Translations under genes and position numbers: made by a program | Assembly (NCBI RefSeq): GCF_030227115.1 | Contig: NZ_JASSUA010000001.1 | Span: 434,001-498,000, forward strand | Source: Marinobacter sp. SS13-12 | GTDB taxonomy: Bacteria; Pseudomonadota; Gammaproteobacteria; Pseudomonadales; Oleiphilaceae | Direction: 5' to 3' | DNA: 64,000 nt | Notes under the pieces: generated by a model | Told to the model about the DNA's origin: nothing | The model's input: only the letters and a program-made list of their open reading frames with translations | The model's database searches: none | Part shown: positions 16,129 to 25,866 of the stretch, piece by piece | How positions within the stretch are numbered: position 1 is the first letter of the stretch | How the letters are laid out: the number at the start of each line of letters is the position of its first letter

Positions 16129-17103
16129 TTACTTCACGGGTTCCCACTTCTCGACCCGATTATCGGCAAAGTTCACGCTCCACACGGTTCCGTCATTCCC
16201 GATGGCGACAGCTATGGCCGTGTGGCCGGGGTTTTCCGGCTCGCTGCCGAATGCGGTGAGGTAGCCCCCGTCCGCCGCGAACTTCTGTATACGATCGTTA
16301 TAGAAATCGACCACAAAGACACTGCCTTCGGGACCAACGGCAATGGATGTTGCGGTGGTGAGCCAGCCCTTGAACGGCCCGTAGAGGCCCAGCGCAAACG
16401 GCCCTCCCCACTTGTACAGGAAATCGCCCCCGGTATCGAAAGCCTGGACACGATTTCCATAACCATCTGCCACATAGAGAGTCCCATCATCGGCAAACGT
16501 TACATCAGTAGGGTAGGTAAATTCCCCAATGCCCTTTCCGTTCTCCCCGGTGGTTCCCCACTGTTTGACGAAGGTACCGTCCGCCCGCAAGTGCTGCACA
16601 CGGTGATTGTAAAAGTCAGCCACGAAAAGGTCGCCATTTTCCGCGACGGCAACACCGCCCGGTGCATCGAACTGCCCCGGTTCCTCACCGGGGCTGCCGA
16701 TTACTGCAAGAGACTCGCCCGCGAGGCTGAATACCTGGATGCGGTCGTTCATGTATTCGGGAACGTAGAGCTTTTGGCCGTGGATCGTCAGGTTCATCGG
16801 TCGCCCGAGTTCGCCGATGCCATCGCCGGTGGTGCCGAATTCCCTTTTGAACCGCCCTTCATGGTCAAAAACCTGGATTCGCCCGTTGCGCGCGTCGGAC
16901 ACGAAGACTTCGGTGTCCGTTACGGCAATGCCGGTAGGATCGTCCAACTGTCCCGGGCCGCTGCCCTTTTCACCCCAGCTATGAACGGGAGCATACGGCG
17001 GCTCCTGATTCCAGTTGATGGCCCCGCCCACCCAGGCAAGCAATGCCAGCATGGCCACAAGAGCAAGAACGACGTAACCCGGCCATTTCCCGATTGCTTT
17101 CAT
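16129..17103 (-). CDS. NHL-repeat beta-propeller protein with N-terminal membrane anchor
   Basis: 324 residues: a single hydrophobic anchor (about 7-30, GYVVLALVAMLALLAWVGGA) and then about five to six NHL repeats. Recurring motifs are GxxGxGQLDDPTGIAV, VSDARNGRIQVFD, VADFYNHRVQHL and VADGYGNRVQAFD. These form a six-bladed propeller facing the periplasm, usually a binding scaffold. It starts 15 bases after the outer-membrane protein gene, so the two are coupled. With the HMA and outer-membrane proteins it may form an envelope complex. No catalytic residues are seen. Confidence 0.82.
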   Translation of the reverse strand: MKAIGKWPGYVVLALVAMLALLAWVGGAINWNQEPPYAPVHSWGEKGSGPGQLDDPTGIAVTDTEVFVSDARNGRIQVFDHEGRFKREFGTTGDGIGELGRPMNLTIHGQKLYVPEYMNDRIQVFSLAGESLAVIGSPGEEPGQFDAPGGVAVAENGDLFVADFYNHRVQHLRADGTFVKQWGTTGENGKGIGEFTYPTDVTFADDGTLYVADGYGNRVQAFDTGGDFLYKWGGPFALGLYGPFKGWLTTATSIAVGPEGSVFVVDFYNDRIQKFAADGGYLTAFGSEPENPGHTAIAVAIGNDGTVWSVNFADNRVEKWEPVK

Positions 17104-17118
17104 AATCTGCCCCGGAAA

Positions 17119-18039
17119 CTAGAAATTACGACGAAAGCCGACGCGCACAATGTAATCATCTTCTATGGCGTCACCGTTCGAGTCTTCGGCCACAGGCAAC
17201 TGTACCGTGCCTTCGACGATCCAGCCTCGGCTGACGTATTGCAGTCCCGGCGCGAGCAACCACTGGGTGCCCCCGGAATCGGCGTCGGTGCCACTCTGCA
17301 GTTCGTCGCGTTCCCGATGGATGACATTGGATTCCAGCAGGGCGTAGACGAAGCCCGGCGTGCCAGGCACGCCCTTCAGGCTTCGCGGCCAGATCCGGTA
17401 TTGCAGTGAAGCGTCGAAGCGCGTCTCGTCGCCTCGTGCGAAACCGTCATGGCGCCCGTTTTCGCGGTAGAGCAACTGCCCATCCACCTGGTACTGGAGG
17501 GTCTGATAGCTGGTGACCACACCGCCGAAACCGTCCCAGGCGCCGTCTCCGGCCTGCAGAGGTCTTGGCAGTTCGCCGAAACGATCGCTGTCGTTATCAT
17601 CGCCGGTAGGGGCGGTGAGGCCGAACACCGGTGCCACGCGGAAGGTGCTGCCCGTATAATCCTTCTTGTAGAGCGTGTAGCGGCCGAACAGTGAAACGTC
17701 ACCAAAGCCGCTGGTGTCACGCTCAACCCTGCCCAGGGGCGTGGTGACGTCCAGCTCTTTATTGAAGAAGTAGGGGATTATGCCAAACACGGCGAACCTG
17801 GAAGTGACGCCATAACCCAGCACGCTGCCCAGCGCCTGCACCGAGACGTCGCGTTCCATAGGCCCATTGTCCGAGCGTTCACGCAACACAAGCTGCTCAC
17901 GCCAGAGGTATTGTCCTTCGGCCACCGGCAGGGCGGTGTTGAACGTGTTGGGGGCCGCCTGCACCCAAGACACAACAGTCAGCAGTAGGGCACCAATCAG
18001 CAGTGACACACCAGCTGAGGGGCGGTTACTGTGCATCAT
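17119..18039 (-). CDS. Outer-membrane beta-barrel protein, MetA-type transporter-like
   Basis: 306 residues from ATG 18039, preceded by CAGGGGGC. A signal peptide (SLLIGALLLTVVSWVQAA) leads to an amphipathic beta-strand protein ending in a Phe (VRVGFRRNF), the usual outer-membrane insertion signature. It resembles the family named after the MetA pathway of phenol degradation, often annotated simply as transporter. Its start overlaps the end of the HMA-protein gene by 14 bases. Placed with a metal-binding periplasmic protein behind metal-type operators, it may export or exclude a metal complex. Confidence 0.72.
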   Translation of the reverse strand: MMHSNRPSAGVSLLIGALLLTVVSWVQAAPNTFNTALPVAEGQYLWREQLVLRERSDNGPMERDVSVQALGSVLGYGVTSRFAVFGIIPYFFNKELDVTTPLGRVERDTSGFGDVSLFGRYTLYKKDYTGSTFRVAPVFGLTAPTGDDNDSDRFGELPRPLQAGDGAWDGFGGVVTSYQTLQYQVDGQLLYRENGRHDGFARGDETRFDASLQYRIWPRSLKGVPGTPGFVYALLESNVIHRERDELQSGTDADSGGTQWLLAPGLQYVSRGWIVEGTVQLPVAEDSNGDAIEDDYIVRVGFRRNF

Positions 18040-18343
18040 TGCCCCCTGTTTCGACTTCGGCTTCCGAGAATGAGCGCAACGTGAAGCCAGCCTCATCAAC
18101 CGCCTGACTTGCCCTGGCCTCGGTGAGTGTTTTACCTTCCTGCATGGTTACATGGACCACGCTTTCGCCCACATCGACCTGCACATCAGTGACACCGTCG
18201 ATCCTGTTCAGACGTTTTTCAATGCCATAGGCGCAGAATGGACAGGCCAGGCCGTCCACACCCAATACATAGCCATTGTCGTCGGCCAGCGCGGCGATGC
18301 TGAACACCAACGTCGCTACCAGCAGGGAAAGTTTCTTGATCAT
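18026..18343 (-). CDS. Periplasmic HMA-domain metal-binding protein
   Basis: 105 residues: a signal peptide ending in IAALADD, then a ferredoxin-like HMA domain. Its metal site is GLACPFCAYGIEKRLN, a CxxC as in MerP and copper chaperones. The C-terminal half keeps the expected beta-alpha-beta order, so this protein is complete, unlike the short MerP at 19402. GAGGATATTGCC precedes ATG 18343. It is the first gene of a minus-strand operon running to 15634. Two MerR-type promoters lie upstream (18370-18401 and 18447-18477), so it is likely induced by mercury and perhaps copper. Confidence 0.85.
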   Translation of the reverse strand: MIKKLSLLVATLVFSIAALADDNGYVLGVDGLACPFCAYGIEKRLNRIDGVTDVQVDVGESVVHVTMQEGKTLTEARASQAVDEAGFTLRSFSEAEVETGGNDAQ

Positions 18344-18369
18344 GGCAATATCCTCGTCAGTGTATAGCC

Positions 18370-18401
18370 AGTCTAGAACCCTGTACCTGGTCCCAGGTCA
18401 A
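18370..18401 (-). promoter_or_regulatory. MerR-family-type operator, same type as the cus promoter
   Basis: On the minus strand TTGACC (18401-18396), a 20-base spacer and TAGACT (18375-18370). It shares TTGACCT and the right-hand AGG/GTTCTA block with the cus promoter at 4454-4485, at the same register. It lies 27 bases upstream of the HMA-protein start. Confidence 0.65.
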
Positions 18402-18446
18402 GCTGCATCCACCCTGCCAGATGGTGCAACTGGGACCGGCCTACTG

Positions 18447-18477
18447 ATCTTACTTCCGTACCTGACTACGGGATCAA
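18447..18477 (-). promoter_or_regulatory. Second mer-type operator, facing the HMA operon
   Basis: On the minus strand TTGATC (18477-18472), a 19-base spacer and TAAGAT (18452-18447). The spacer holds the mer-type dyad CCGTA...TACGG followed by AAGTAAG. The 19-base spacing and dyad match MerR-controlled promoters. It points towards the HMA/outer-membrane/NHL operon and lies just past the 3' end of merR. Confidence 0.75.
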
Positions 18478-18493
18478 CTCCCATGAGCGCAGA

Positions 18494-18964
18494 TCACTCG
18501 ACGGATTGATCGCCAGGGATTGCCATTGGGTCACCCCCATGAGCTCCTGTCCTTTTGATCCCCCCATGTAAAGACTCAATGAGGGGGCAGTTGATATTGC
18601 CCTGTTGAGCGTGGCATCGGTTGACCATTTCACCCAGTACCACCTCGATTTTCTTCAGCCTGTCGATCTTCTCTCGCACGTCCCTCAGCTTGTGCTCGGC
18701 AAGTGCACTGGCTTCCTGGCAGTGGGTGCCATCTTCAAGCCGGAGCAGGTCGCCGATCTCGTCGAGACTGAAGCCCAACTGCTGCGCCGTTTTCACGAAC
18801 GTCAACCGGTCGATATCGGCATCGCCATAACGCCGGATACCACCCGGAGGACGTTGGGGCTCCGGTAATAACCCTCGCCGCTGGTAATAGCGGATCGTCT
18901 CGATATGAACCTTGGCTGCCCTGGCCAGACCACCGATGGTCAGTGAATTTGCGTTATACGACAT
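18494..18964 (-). CDS. merR: Mercury-responsive regulator
   Basis: 156 residues. An N-terminal MerR helix-turn-helix ([20 protein letters not shown], about 10-29) is followed by a long dimer helix. The three Hg(II)-binding Cys are all present: HCQEAS (about 83), NRCHAQQ (about 118) and NCPLIES (about 127). The protein is about a dozen residues longer than usual at the C-terminus ([17 protein letters not shown]). It is divergent from merT and both share the operator at 18970-19000. With Hg(II) bound it untwists the over-long spacer and activates transcription. Confidence 0.95.
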   Translation of the reverse strand: MSYNANSLTIGGLARAAKVHIETIRYYQRRGLLPEPQRPPGGIRRYGDADIDRLTFVKTAQQLGFSLDEIGDLLRLEDGTHCQEASALAEHKLRDVREKIDRLKKIEVVLGEMVNRCHAQQGNINCPLIESLHGGIKRTGAHGGDPMAIPGDQSVE

Positions 18965-18969
18965 GTGGC

Positions 18970-19000
18970 TTGACTCCGTAGCTGACTACGGAAGTAACCT
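18970..19000 (+). promoter_or_regulatory. merT promoter and MerR operator
   Basis: TTGACT (18970-18975), a 19-base spacer and TAACCT (18995-19000). The spacer contains the perfect dyad CCGTAG-CTGA-CTACGG followed by AAGTAA, the classical mer operator arrangement between divergent merR and merT. Confidence 0.92.
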
Positions 19001-19037
19001 TATCCGATCGAACAAAGTCATGAAAGGTGTAGGCGTT

Positions 19038-19388
19038 ATGTCGAATTCCAGATCAGGGCGCGGTCCCCTGGCTGCTGGCGGGGTCGCGGCGCTTCTCGCC
19101 TCGGCCTGCTGCCTTGGGCCGCTGGTACTGATCACGCTGGGGGTTTCCGGTGCCTGGATTAGTAATCTCACGGCTCTTGAACCTTATCGTCCGCTTTTCA
19201 TCGGCGTTGCACTAGTGGCCATGTTCTTCGCCTGGCGCCGGATCTATCGGCCAGAGGAACAGTGCCGGCCAGGAGAAATATGTGCGGTACCTCAGGTGCG
19301 AACGACCTACAAGGTAATGTTCTGGGGGATATCAGTACTGGTGCTGATCGCTCTGGTGTTCCCTTATGTTCTTCCCCTTTTCTACTGA
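19038..19388 (+). CDS. merT: Mercuric ion inner-membrane transporter
   Basis: 116 residues from ATG 19038, exactly the usual MerT length; the upstream ATG at 19020 has no ribosome binding site. Three membrane helices are visible. SACCLGPLVLI carries the paired Cys of helix one that takes Hg(II) from MerP. The later loop holds EQCRPGEICAVPQVR, with the second Cys pair. It passes Hg(II) into the cytoplasm for reduction by MerA. First gene of merTPFA. Confidence 0.95.
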   Translation: MSNSRSGRGPLAAGGVAALLASACCLGPLVLITLGVSGAWISNLTALEPYRPLFIGVALVAMFFAWRRIYRPEEQCRPGEICAVPQVRTTYKVMFWGISVLVLIALVFPYVLPLFY

Positions 19389-19401
19389 TAGGAGATCTTC
19401 C

Positions 19402-19590
19402 ATGAGAATGCGCTTTGTCCTCACATTGGTCATGACCCTGTTCAGCATGCCTGCGCTGGCCGCGATGCAAACCGTGACACTCTCGGTACCAGGTATGAAT
19501 TGCGCTGCTTGCCCGATCACCGTCAAGTTGGCTTTAAATAAGGTAGACGGAGTTTCGCAAGTCGACGTGAGCTACCCGGACCGGGAGTGA
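19402..19590 (+). CDS. merP: Shortened periplasmic mercury-binding protein
   Basis: Only 62 residues, against about 91 in typical MerP. The signal peptide (to PALAAM) and the metal motif GMNCAACPITVKLALNKVDG are intact. The protein ends at VSYPDRE just after the second beta-strand, so the last beta-alpha-beta segment is missing. The stop codon runs straight into the start of merF, as if about 30 codons were deleted. GGAGATCTTCC precedes the start. Whether the remnant still folds and binds Hg(II) is doubtful. The complete HMA protein at 18026 could stand in for it. Confidence 0.88.
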   Translation: MRMRFVLTLVMTLFSMPALAAMQTVTLSVPGMNCAACPITVKLALNKVDGVSQVDVSYPDRE

Positions 19591-19592
19591 CC

Positions 19593-21249
<1,657 letters not shown>

Positions 21250-21289
21250 ATACTCCCGCTTTCCTAAAAGCAGAGAGGCATCAATCAAC

Positions 21290-22360
21290 ATGAGCAAGAC
21301 CCTGCAAGACCGTGCCATGGGCGCCATTATGGGCGCTTTCGTAGGCGAAGCCCTGGGTGTCGGCCCCCACTGGTATTACGATCTGAACGACCTGCGGCGC
21401 ACCTACGGCGACTGGATTGACGACTACAAAACACCAGCACCCGGGCGTTTCCACCATGGGCTGAAGGCCGGCCAGAACAGCCAGGCCGGTTTTATTCTGG
21501 AACTTATGCTGCGTTCGCTGGTTGAGTGCGACGGCTATGACGAAGCCGATTTTTGCCAGCGCCTGGATAACGACCTGTTCCCGCTGCTGGATGGCACGCC
21601 CCGAAGCGGGCCTGGACACTACACCAACGAGTGCATCCGCCACGCCTGGAAACGACGGGTCGTTGAGAAACGCCCCTGGCACGATATTGGCGGCGCCGCC
21701 GATACTACCGAAGCCATGGAACGCACCCTCGCCATTGCCGTGCGTTACGCTGCCGAGCCCGCCCGAATGTCCCAGGCCATCGCCGATAACACGGCGCTGA
21801 CCCAGAGCAGCGAAACCATGCTTTCCATGGGCGTTGGCTACGGCTGCATTCTGGCCCGGCTGATTCAGGGCGACGCCCTGGGCGCACAGATTTCGCAGCA
21901 ACCCCTGAAGTGGCTGGCGGAGAGCGCCATGGCTTTCGAGCCGGTCACCACCCGCCAGCCAGCGCCAGATCACCCGGAAATGCCCCTCAGGGCCAGGCGC
22001 CACATTGTTCGTGACGCACTGCATGCCGCCTCAGACATTGCGACAACCGCAACGGACCCGGCCATTCGCATTGAGCCTGCCTGGAAGGTCTCACATCTGT
22101 ACGGCATGCCCTGCGCCTTCTACCATCAGTTACCGGCCGCATATTACCTGGCGGCGCGGTTCAGCGATGATTTCGAAAGCGCCGTACTCCACGCCATCAA
22201 TGGCGGCGGCCAGAATCAGTCACGAGCCATGCTGGCCGGGGCACTGGTAGGCGCGCAAGTGGGCCTTGCCGGTATTCCTAAGCGATTCCTGGACGGCCTG
22301 GATCGCTCAGAGGAAATCCGGAAGCTGACCCATTCCCTGGCTTCGCAGATGTCGGACTAA
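21290..22360 (+). CDS. ADP-ribosylglycohydrolase-like protein 1
   Basis: 356 residues of the all-helical ADP-ribosylglycohydrolase (ARH/DraG) fold: N-terminal RAMGAIMGAFVGEALGVGPHW, where the usual GDALG is GEALG. The C-terminal metal motif normally read as GGDTDT is GGGQNQSRAMLAG here. Thus several Mg-coordinating Asp residues are replaced, and ADP-ribose hydrolysis should not be assumed. It begins 40 bases after merA but belongs by type with the similar proteins at 31410 and 34886. Substrate unknown. Confidence 0.75.
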   Translation: MSKTLQDRAMGAIMGAFVGEALGVGPHWYYDLNDLRRTYGDWIDDYKTPAPGRFHHGLKAGQNSQAGFILELMLRSLVECDGYDEADFCQRLDNDLFPLLDGTPRSGPGHYTNECIRHAWKRRVVEKRPWHDIGGAADTTEAMERTLAIAVRYAAEPARMSQAIADNTALTQSSETMLSMGVGYGCILARLIQGDALGAQISQQPLKWLAESAMAFEPVTTRQPAPDHPEMPLRARRHIVRDALHAASDIATTATDPAIRIEPAWKVSHLYGMPCAFYHQLPAAYYLAARFSDDFESAVLHAINGGGQNQSRAMLAGALVGAQVGLAGIPKRFLDGLDRSEEIRKLTHSLASQMSD

Positions 22361-22447
22361 CCGCATCACCTCGAAGGAAAACGACACTGGCGCGCGGCAG
22401 TGGCATTATGCACGACTGACATTCGTGAAAGTCGAACGTCATAGGGT

Positions 22448-23059
22448 TCAAGTTTCACGGCAGTAGATGCCATCAATGAGCGACAGCAGAATTGCCTTGC
22501 TTCGTGGAAGGTTCGTTACAGTGTCTTCAGCAGCCACCAGGTTTCCATCCAGCCGCATACTGATGTAGCCGTGAATCATTGACCATATTGCAATTGCATT
22601 GGTTTCAATGTCCACACGGCGGTTTACCTGCCCTTGCCGCAGTAGTGAAAGCAGGGTTGAATACACACGCTCCATTTCCTGGGCTAATGCTGGATCGTCA
22701 TGATCGACCAACTGGCGTTGCCAGATTAGTTGATAGCGATTTGGTGAGTGAAGAGCAAATTGGAAGCAGGTTTCAGCGAATGCCTGTATGGACTGTTCGG
22801 GTTCATCAACCGTATCAGCTACCGCCTCTGCTATTGAATCAGCCAGGTCGGCAAAGATCATTGCGGCTATGGCAGTCAGCATAGATCGCCTGGAGGGGAA
22901 ATGATTGGCTGGCGCTGAATGGGCGACGCCTGCATTGCGTGCTACCGCACGAATTGTGACACCTCCAATCCCCTCGCTATCTAACAGAATTACTCCTTCA
23001 CGAAGCAGTTCCATTCGTAGATCACCATGCTTTTGCCCCACAGTACGTTTCTGTTGCAT
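22448..23059 (-). CDS. TetR-family transcriptional regulator
   Basis: About 203 residues from ATG 23059; an upstream ATG at 23080 falls inside the presumed operator. The helix-turn-helix is GGVTIRAVARNAGVAHSAPANHF (core: TIRAVARNAGVAHSAP), followed by a helical ligand domain. It is divergent from the membrane-protein gene at 23167, and two direct repeats at 23064-23107 lie between them. It likely represses that gene and itself. Ligand unknown. Confidence 0.85.
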   Translation of the reverse strand: MQQKRTVGQKHGDLRMELLREGVILLDSEGIGGVTIRAVARNAGVAHSAPANHFPSRRSMLTAIAAMIFADLADSIAEAVADTVDEPEQSIQAFAETCFQFALHSPNRYQLIWQRQLVDHDDPALAQEMERVYSTLLSLLRQGQVNRRVDIETNAIAIWSMIHGYISMRLDGNLVAAEDTVTNLPRSKAILLSLIDGIYCRET

Positions 23060-23063
23060 TTTC

Positions 23064-23107
23064 AAATTGACACCGTCCATATATCAGCATAAATTGACAC
23101 TGTCCAT
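23064..23107. promoter_or_regulatory. Twin 17-base direct repeats, likely TetR operators
   Basis: AAATTGACACCGTCCAT at 23064-23080 and AAATTGACACTGTCCAT at 23091-23107 differ at one base and repeat with a 27-base period. The second contains the dyad GACA-C-TGTC. The position between divergent genes fits autoregulation by the TetR protein at 22448-23059. Confidence 0.65.
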
Positions 23108-23166
23108 TTTAGCAGCGGCGTGCATTTGTAGCGAGGCTGAACAACAGTTCGTAGGAGGGTACAGTC

Positions 23167-23592
23167 ATGACTGCTCGCGTAATGATCACCATATGCATTT
23201 TGCTATACGCCGCTGGCGTCCCCTACCTCGAAGTGAATGAGACCCATGTATTCAACACGGAGTGGCCCGCTCACGCCCGGCTGCACAACGTCTGGCAGCT
23301 CATTACTAATTCTCTGATCGGTGTCAGCTGTCTTTGGATGGTGTGGGCAAGGAACGAAATTCGCCTGCCGGTTTTAATGAGTACTCTGGTTATGGGTGGG
23401 TTCATGCTCGCGTACTTACTACGTGATGTTTACCAAGGGTCGATGAAACATACCGATGGTAGCGAAGTAATGGTGCTTGGGCTTGTCAATATAGGCGTGG
23501 CGGCGTACGGGCTTGGATTGCTGCTATTGGCCGCAGCTTTTTTGCTGGATGCCCAGTCCCGATATAGAGGTGGATCCAGAGCTTCGGTCTAG
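23167..23592 (+). CDS. Integral membrane protein of unknown family
   Basis: 141 residues with four predicted membrane helices (about 4-18, 43-60, 68-86 and 103-128). A polar N-terminal loop carries LEVNETHVFNTEWPAHARLH, with His and acidic residues. It follows the presumed TetR operators and precedes the MAPEG-family gene by 34 bases, so the two may form an operon. I do not recognise the family with certainty. Confidence 0.65.
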   Translation: MTARVMITICILLYAAGVPYLEVNETHVFNTEWPAHARLHNVWQLITNSLIGVSCLWMVWARNEIRLPVLMSTLVMGGFMLAYLLRDVYQGSMKHTDGSEVMVLGLVNIGVAAYGLGLLLLAAAFLLDAQSRYRGGSRASV

Positions 23593-23626
23593 ACGCTCAA
23601 TTAAAGTGTTAATAGCGAGGAATCTA

Positions 23627-24061
23627 ATGAACTCAAGCGATGTTTTTTGGCCTGTTCTGGCCCAGATTTTTCTGACTCTGACTTTGTTCATTATGCTTGG
23701 GGTCAGGAAGGCTAAAGCAGTAAAGACCGGTAAGGTAAATCGTCAGCAGGCGGCATTGGATAATCGGGTATGGCCCGAGGATGTGGTCAGGGTCTCTAAC
23801 AACATTGCGAATCAGTTTGAAGCTCCGGTGTTGTTCTACGTTCTCTGCCTGGTTATCTACAGCATCAATGCGGCAGGCACAGTTGCCATCGTCCTGGCAT
23901 GGTTGTTCGCTCTGAGTCGCTACGCTCATGCCTACGTGCATGTAGGCTCCAATTATGTGCCCCTGAGATTGCGGCTGTTTCTGTTTGGATGCGTGGTATT
24001 GTTGGCCATGTTCATTTTGGTGGCCTGGAATCTGGCTACGGGCGTCGTTGACCCGCACTGA
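23627..24061 (+). CDS. MAPEG-family membrane protein
   Basis: 144 residues from ATG 23627 after GCGAGG. Four membrane helices with the MAPEG pattern: RVSNNIANQFEAPVLFYVLC (about 53-72), where Asn/Gln/Glu/Pro mark the glutathione-binding helix, and RYAHAYVHVGSNYVPLRLR (about 100-118). MAPEG members are membrane glutathione transferases or peroxidases. A soluble glutathione S-transferase gene lies next to it in convergent orientation. Confidence 0.8.
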   Translation: MNSSDVFWPVLAQIFLTLTLFIMLGVRKAKAVKTGKVNRQQAALDNRVWPEDVVRVSNNIANQFEAPVLFYVLCLVIYSINAAGTVAIVLAWLFALSRYAHAYVHVGSNYVPLRLRLFLFGCVVLLAMFILVAWNLATGVVDPH

Positions 24062-24111
24062 GGATGGCCGCTCTGGTGAAAGCTCGATTTGCTTATCCAC
24101 TCTTATGCCCG

Positions 24112-24789
24112 CTACCTGGCCCAATGGCTGATTTTCTTGGACATATAACTACCCCTCCCCCTGACAAAAGCCAACAGACGATCGGAGTAGTCAAAGGTGA
24201 CCGCCTTGCGAACTGACTCGCGAGCCCGTAAGTGGCCCCGCCACATATGAACCTTATCCATATTCTCCAGAATGCCCAGGTCCATCACAGACTCAAAGAC
24301 ATCGAAATACCTGAAAATCGGACCGTAGACGGCATCAATAATGTGCAAGTTCTCCCCGGAAAAATAAGGACCACTGCCCAGCCGCTTTTCTAATTGCCCG
24401 AATCGTACCCGTAACATCTTCCGCGAGGTATCAAACTCCTCCTGGGTTGGTGCGTTATACAGCTGGGCAATGCCACTCAACAGGCCAGACCCGAATTCTA
24501 TCCAAGCGCGGTGATCGGCACGCTCCAGTGGGTCCTCCGGATGCAACGAGCCAGGTGTCACCTCATTGAGATATTCGCAGATCACAGCTGACTCAAAAAG
24601 GGATTGTTGTTTCCCCACCACAAGCACCGGCACCTTGCCCAGCGGGGAAATCTCCTGAAACCACTTTGGTTTGTTGGCCAGGTCGATGTCCGTGCGCCGG
24701 TAAGGAATTCGTTTTTCACTCAGGACGATGACTGAGCGTTGAACGTATGGGCATAGTACATGAGTGATTAACTCGAACTCGTGAGTCAT
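24112..24789 (-). CDS. Glutathione S-transferase family protein
   Basis: 225 residues. The N-terminal thioredoxin-like domain has HVLCPYVQRSVIVLSEKRIPY, and GKVPVLVV and LFESAVICEYL supply the cis-Pro and Glu/Ser glutathione contacts. The C-terminal domain is all-helical. The Cys in LCPYVQR places it near omega/beta-type or stringent-starvation-like GSTs. It is divergent from the LysR gene at 24907, which may control it. Substrate unknown. Confidence 0.85.
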   Translation of the reverse strand: MTHEFELITHVLCPYVQRSVIVLSEKRIPYRRTDIDLANKPKWFQEISPLGKVPVLVVGKQQSLFESAVICEYLNEVTPGSLHPEDPLERADHRAWIEFGSGLLSGIAQLYNAPTQEEFDTSRKMLRVRFGQLEKRLGSGPYFSGENLHIIDAVYGPIFRYFDVFESVMDLGILENMDKVHMWRGHLRARESVRKAVTFDYSDRLLAFVRGRGSYMSKKISHWAR

Positions 24790-24906
24790 AGACGGTTCTC
24801 CTTGTTGGATTCAGATCAGGTTCAGTATCGCGCTTGCACTGAGCGAGTAACATTCGCAAAATCGGAAAGGCAGAATTGCAATTATGCAAATTCATGGGGT
24901 TATCAA

Positions 24907-25824
24907 ATGGACTGGAATTCACTCAAAGTCTTTCTCGCCATCGAACAAACTGGCTCCCTGGCTGGCGCAGCCCGAATACTGGGCGTGAACCATTCGACTG
25001 TGTTTCGGCGGTTGAACGCCTTCGAGAAAGATGTGGGTGGCCGCCTGTTTGAACGCCTGCCTAGCGGTTACGCGCTAACGCCCCTGGGCGAGGAGTTGAA
25101 GGAGATCGCCAATCGCGTTGACGGAGCCATGAACGATATGGAGCGTCGAATCGCGGGTCGTGATGTGCAGCCAAAGGGGAAAGTCCGGATTACCGCGCCC
25201 AATAATCTTGCTTATCGATACCTGCCCGACTATCTGGCCGAGTTGAACCAGGATTATCCGGAGATCACGGTCGAATTGCTGGTCAGCAACCTGGAAGTCA
25301 ACATGAACAGCCGCCAAGCAGATATCGCCGTCAGGGTAACGGATGTGCCGCCAGAACATCTGGTTGGCCGACAAGTGTGCTCCATTGGCTGGAGCGTTTA
25401 CGGCAGCCCCACCTACCGGGAAAAACATGGCTTCCCGACCGGCCTGGACGACTTGCAGCAGCATCGATTTATCGGCGCCAGCGGCAGCATGCAGGGACTA
25501 CCGGCATTTACCTGGCTGGAGCGCTCACTCGCGCAATGCATCGCTGCCCGCAGCGACGACCTGGTGGCCATGTCCTGGTTAGCCCAGAATGGTCATGGCC
25601 TGGCCATTCTACCAAACGACCAGCAGCGACCGGAGCTGGAAGCCCTGTTTGCTTTCCCTCCGGGAAAGACGTCAAACCTGTGGCTGCTAACCCACCCCGA
25701 TCTCCGCGAAGTGGAACGCATCAAGCTGGTTATGCAATACCTCACAAACGCCTTCTCCGAGGACCAACGTCTGGGCGGCTTGGCTATCCGGTTATCGCGC
25801 GACAATTACGCACCGACAGTCTGA
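24907..25824 (+). CDS. LysR-family transcriptional regulator
   Basis: 305 residues from ATG 24907. The N-terminal winged helix (MDWNSLKVFLAIEQTGSLAG, then GVNHSTVFRRLNAFE) is clear. A substrate-binding domain (from about 90, KGKVRITAPNNLAYRYLPDY) is of the CrgA/AaeR-like subgroup. The 117-base gap to the divergent GST gene suggests it regulates that gene. Conserved effector-binding residues cannot be identified by eye. Confidence 0.88.
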   Translation: MDWNSLKVFLAIEQTGSLAGAARILGVNHSTVFRRLNAFEKDVGGRLFERLPSGYALTPLGEELKEIANRVDGAMNDMERRIAGRDVQPKGKVRITAPNNLAYRYLPDYLAELNQDYPEITVELLVSNLEVNMNSRQADIAVRVTDVPPEHLVGRQVCSIGWSVYGSPTYREKHGFPTGLDDLQQHRFIGASGSMQGLPAFTWLERSLAQCIAARSDDLVAMSWLAQNGHGLAILPNDQQRPELEALFAFPPGKTSNLWLLTHPDLREVERIKLVMQYLTNAFSEDQRLGGLAIRLSRDNYAPTV

Positions 25825-25866
25825 GCACCGCCTATAAGAACCGGCAGTCCCAGGGAGACGCCGGAA

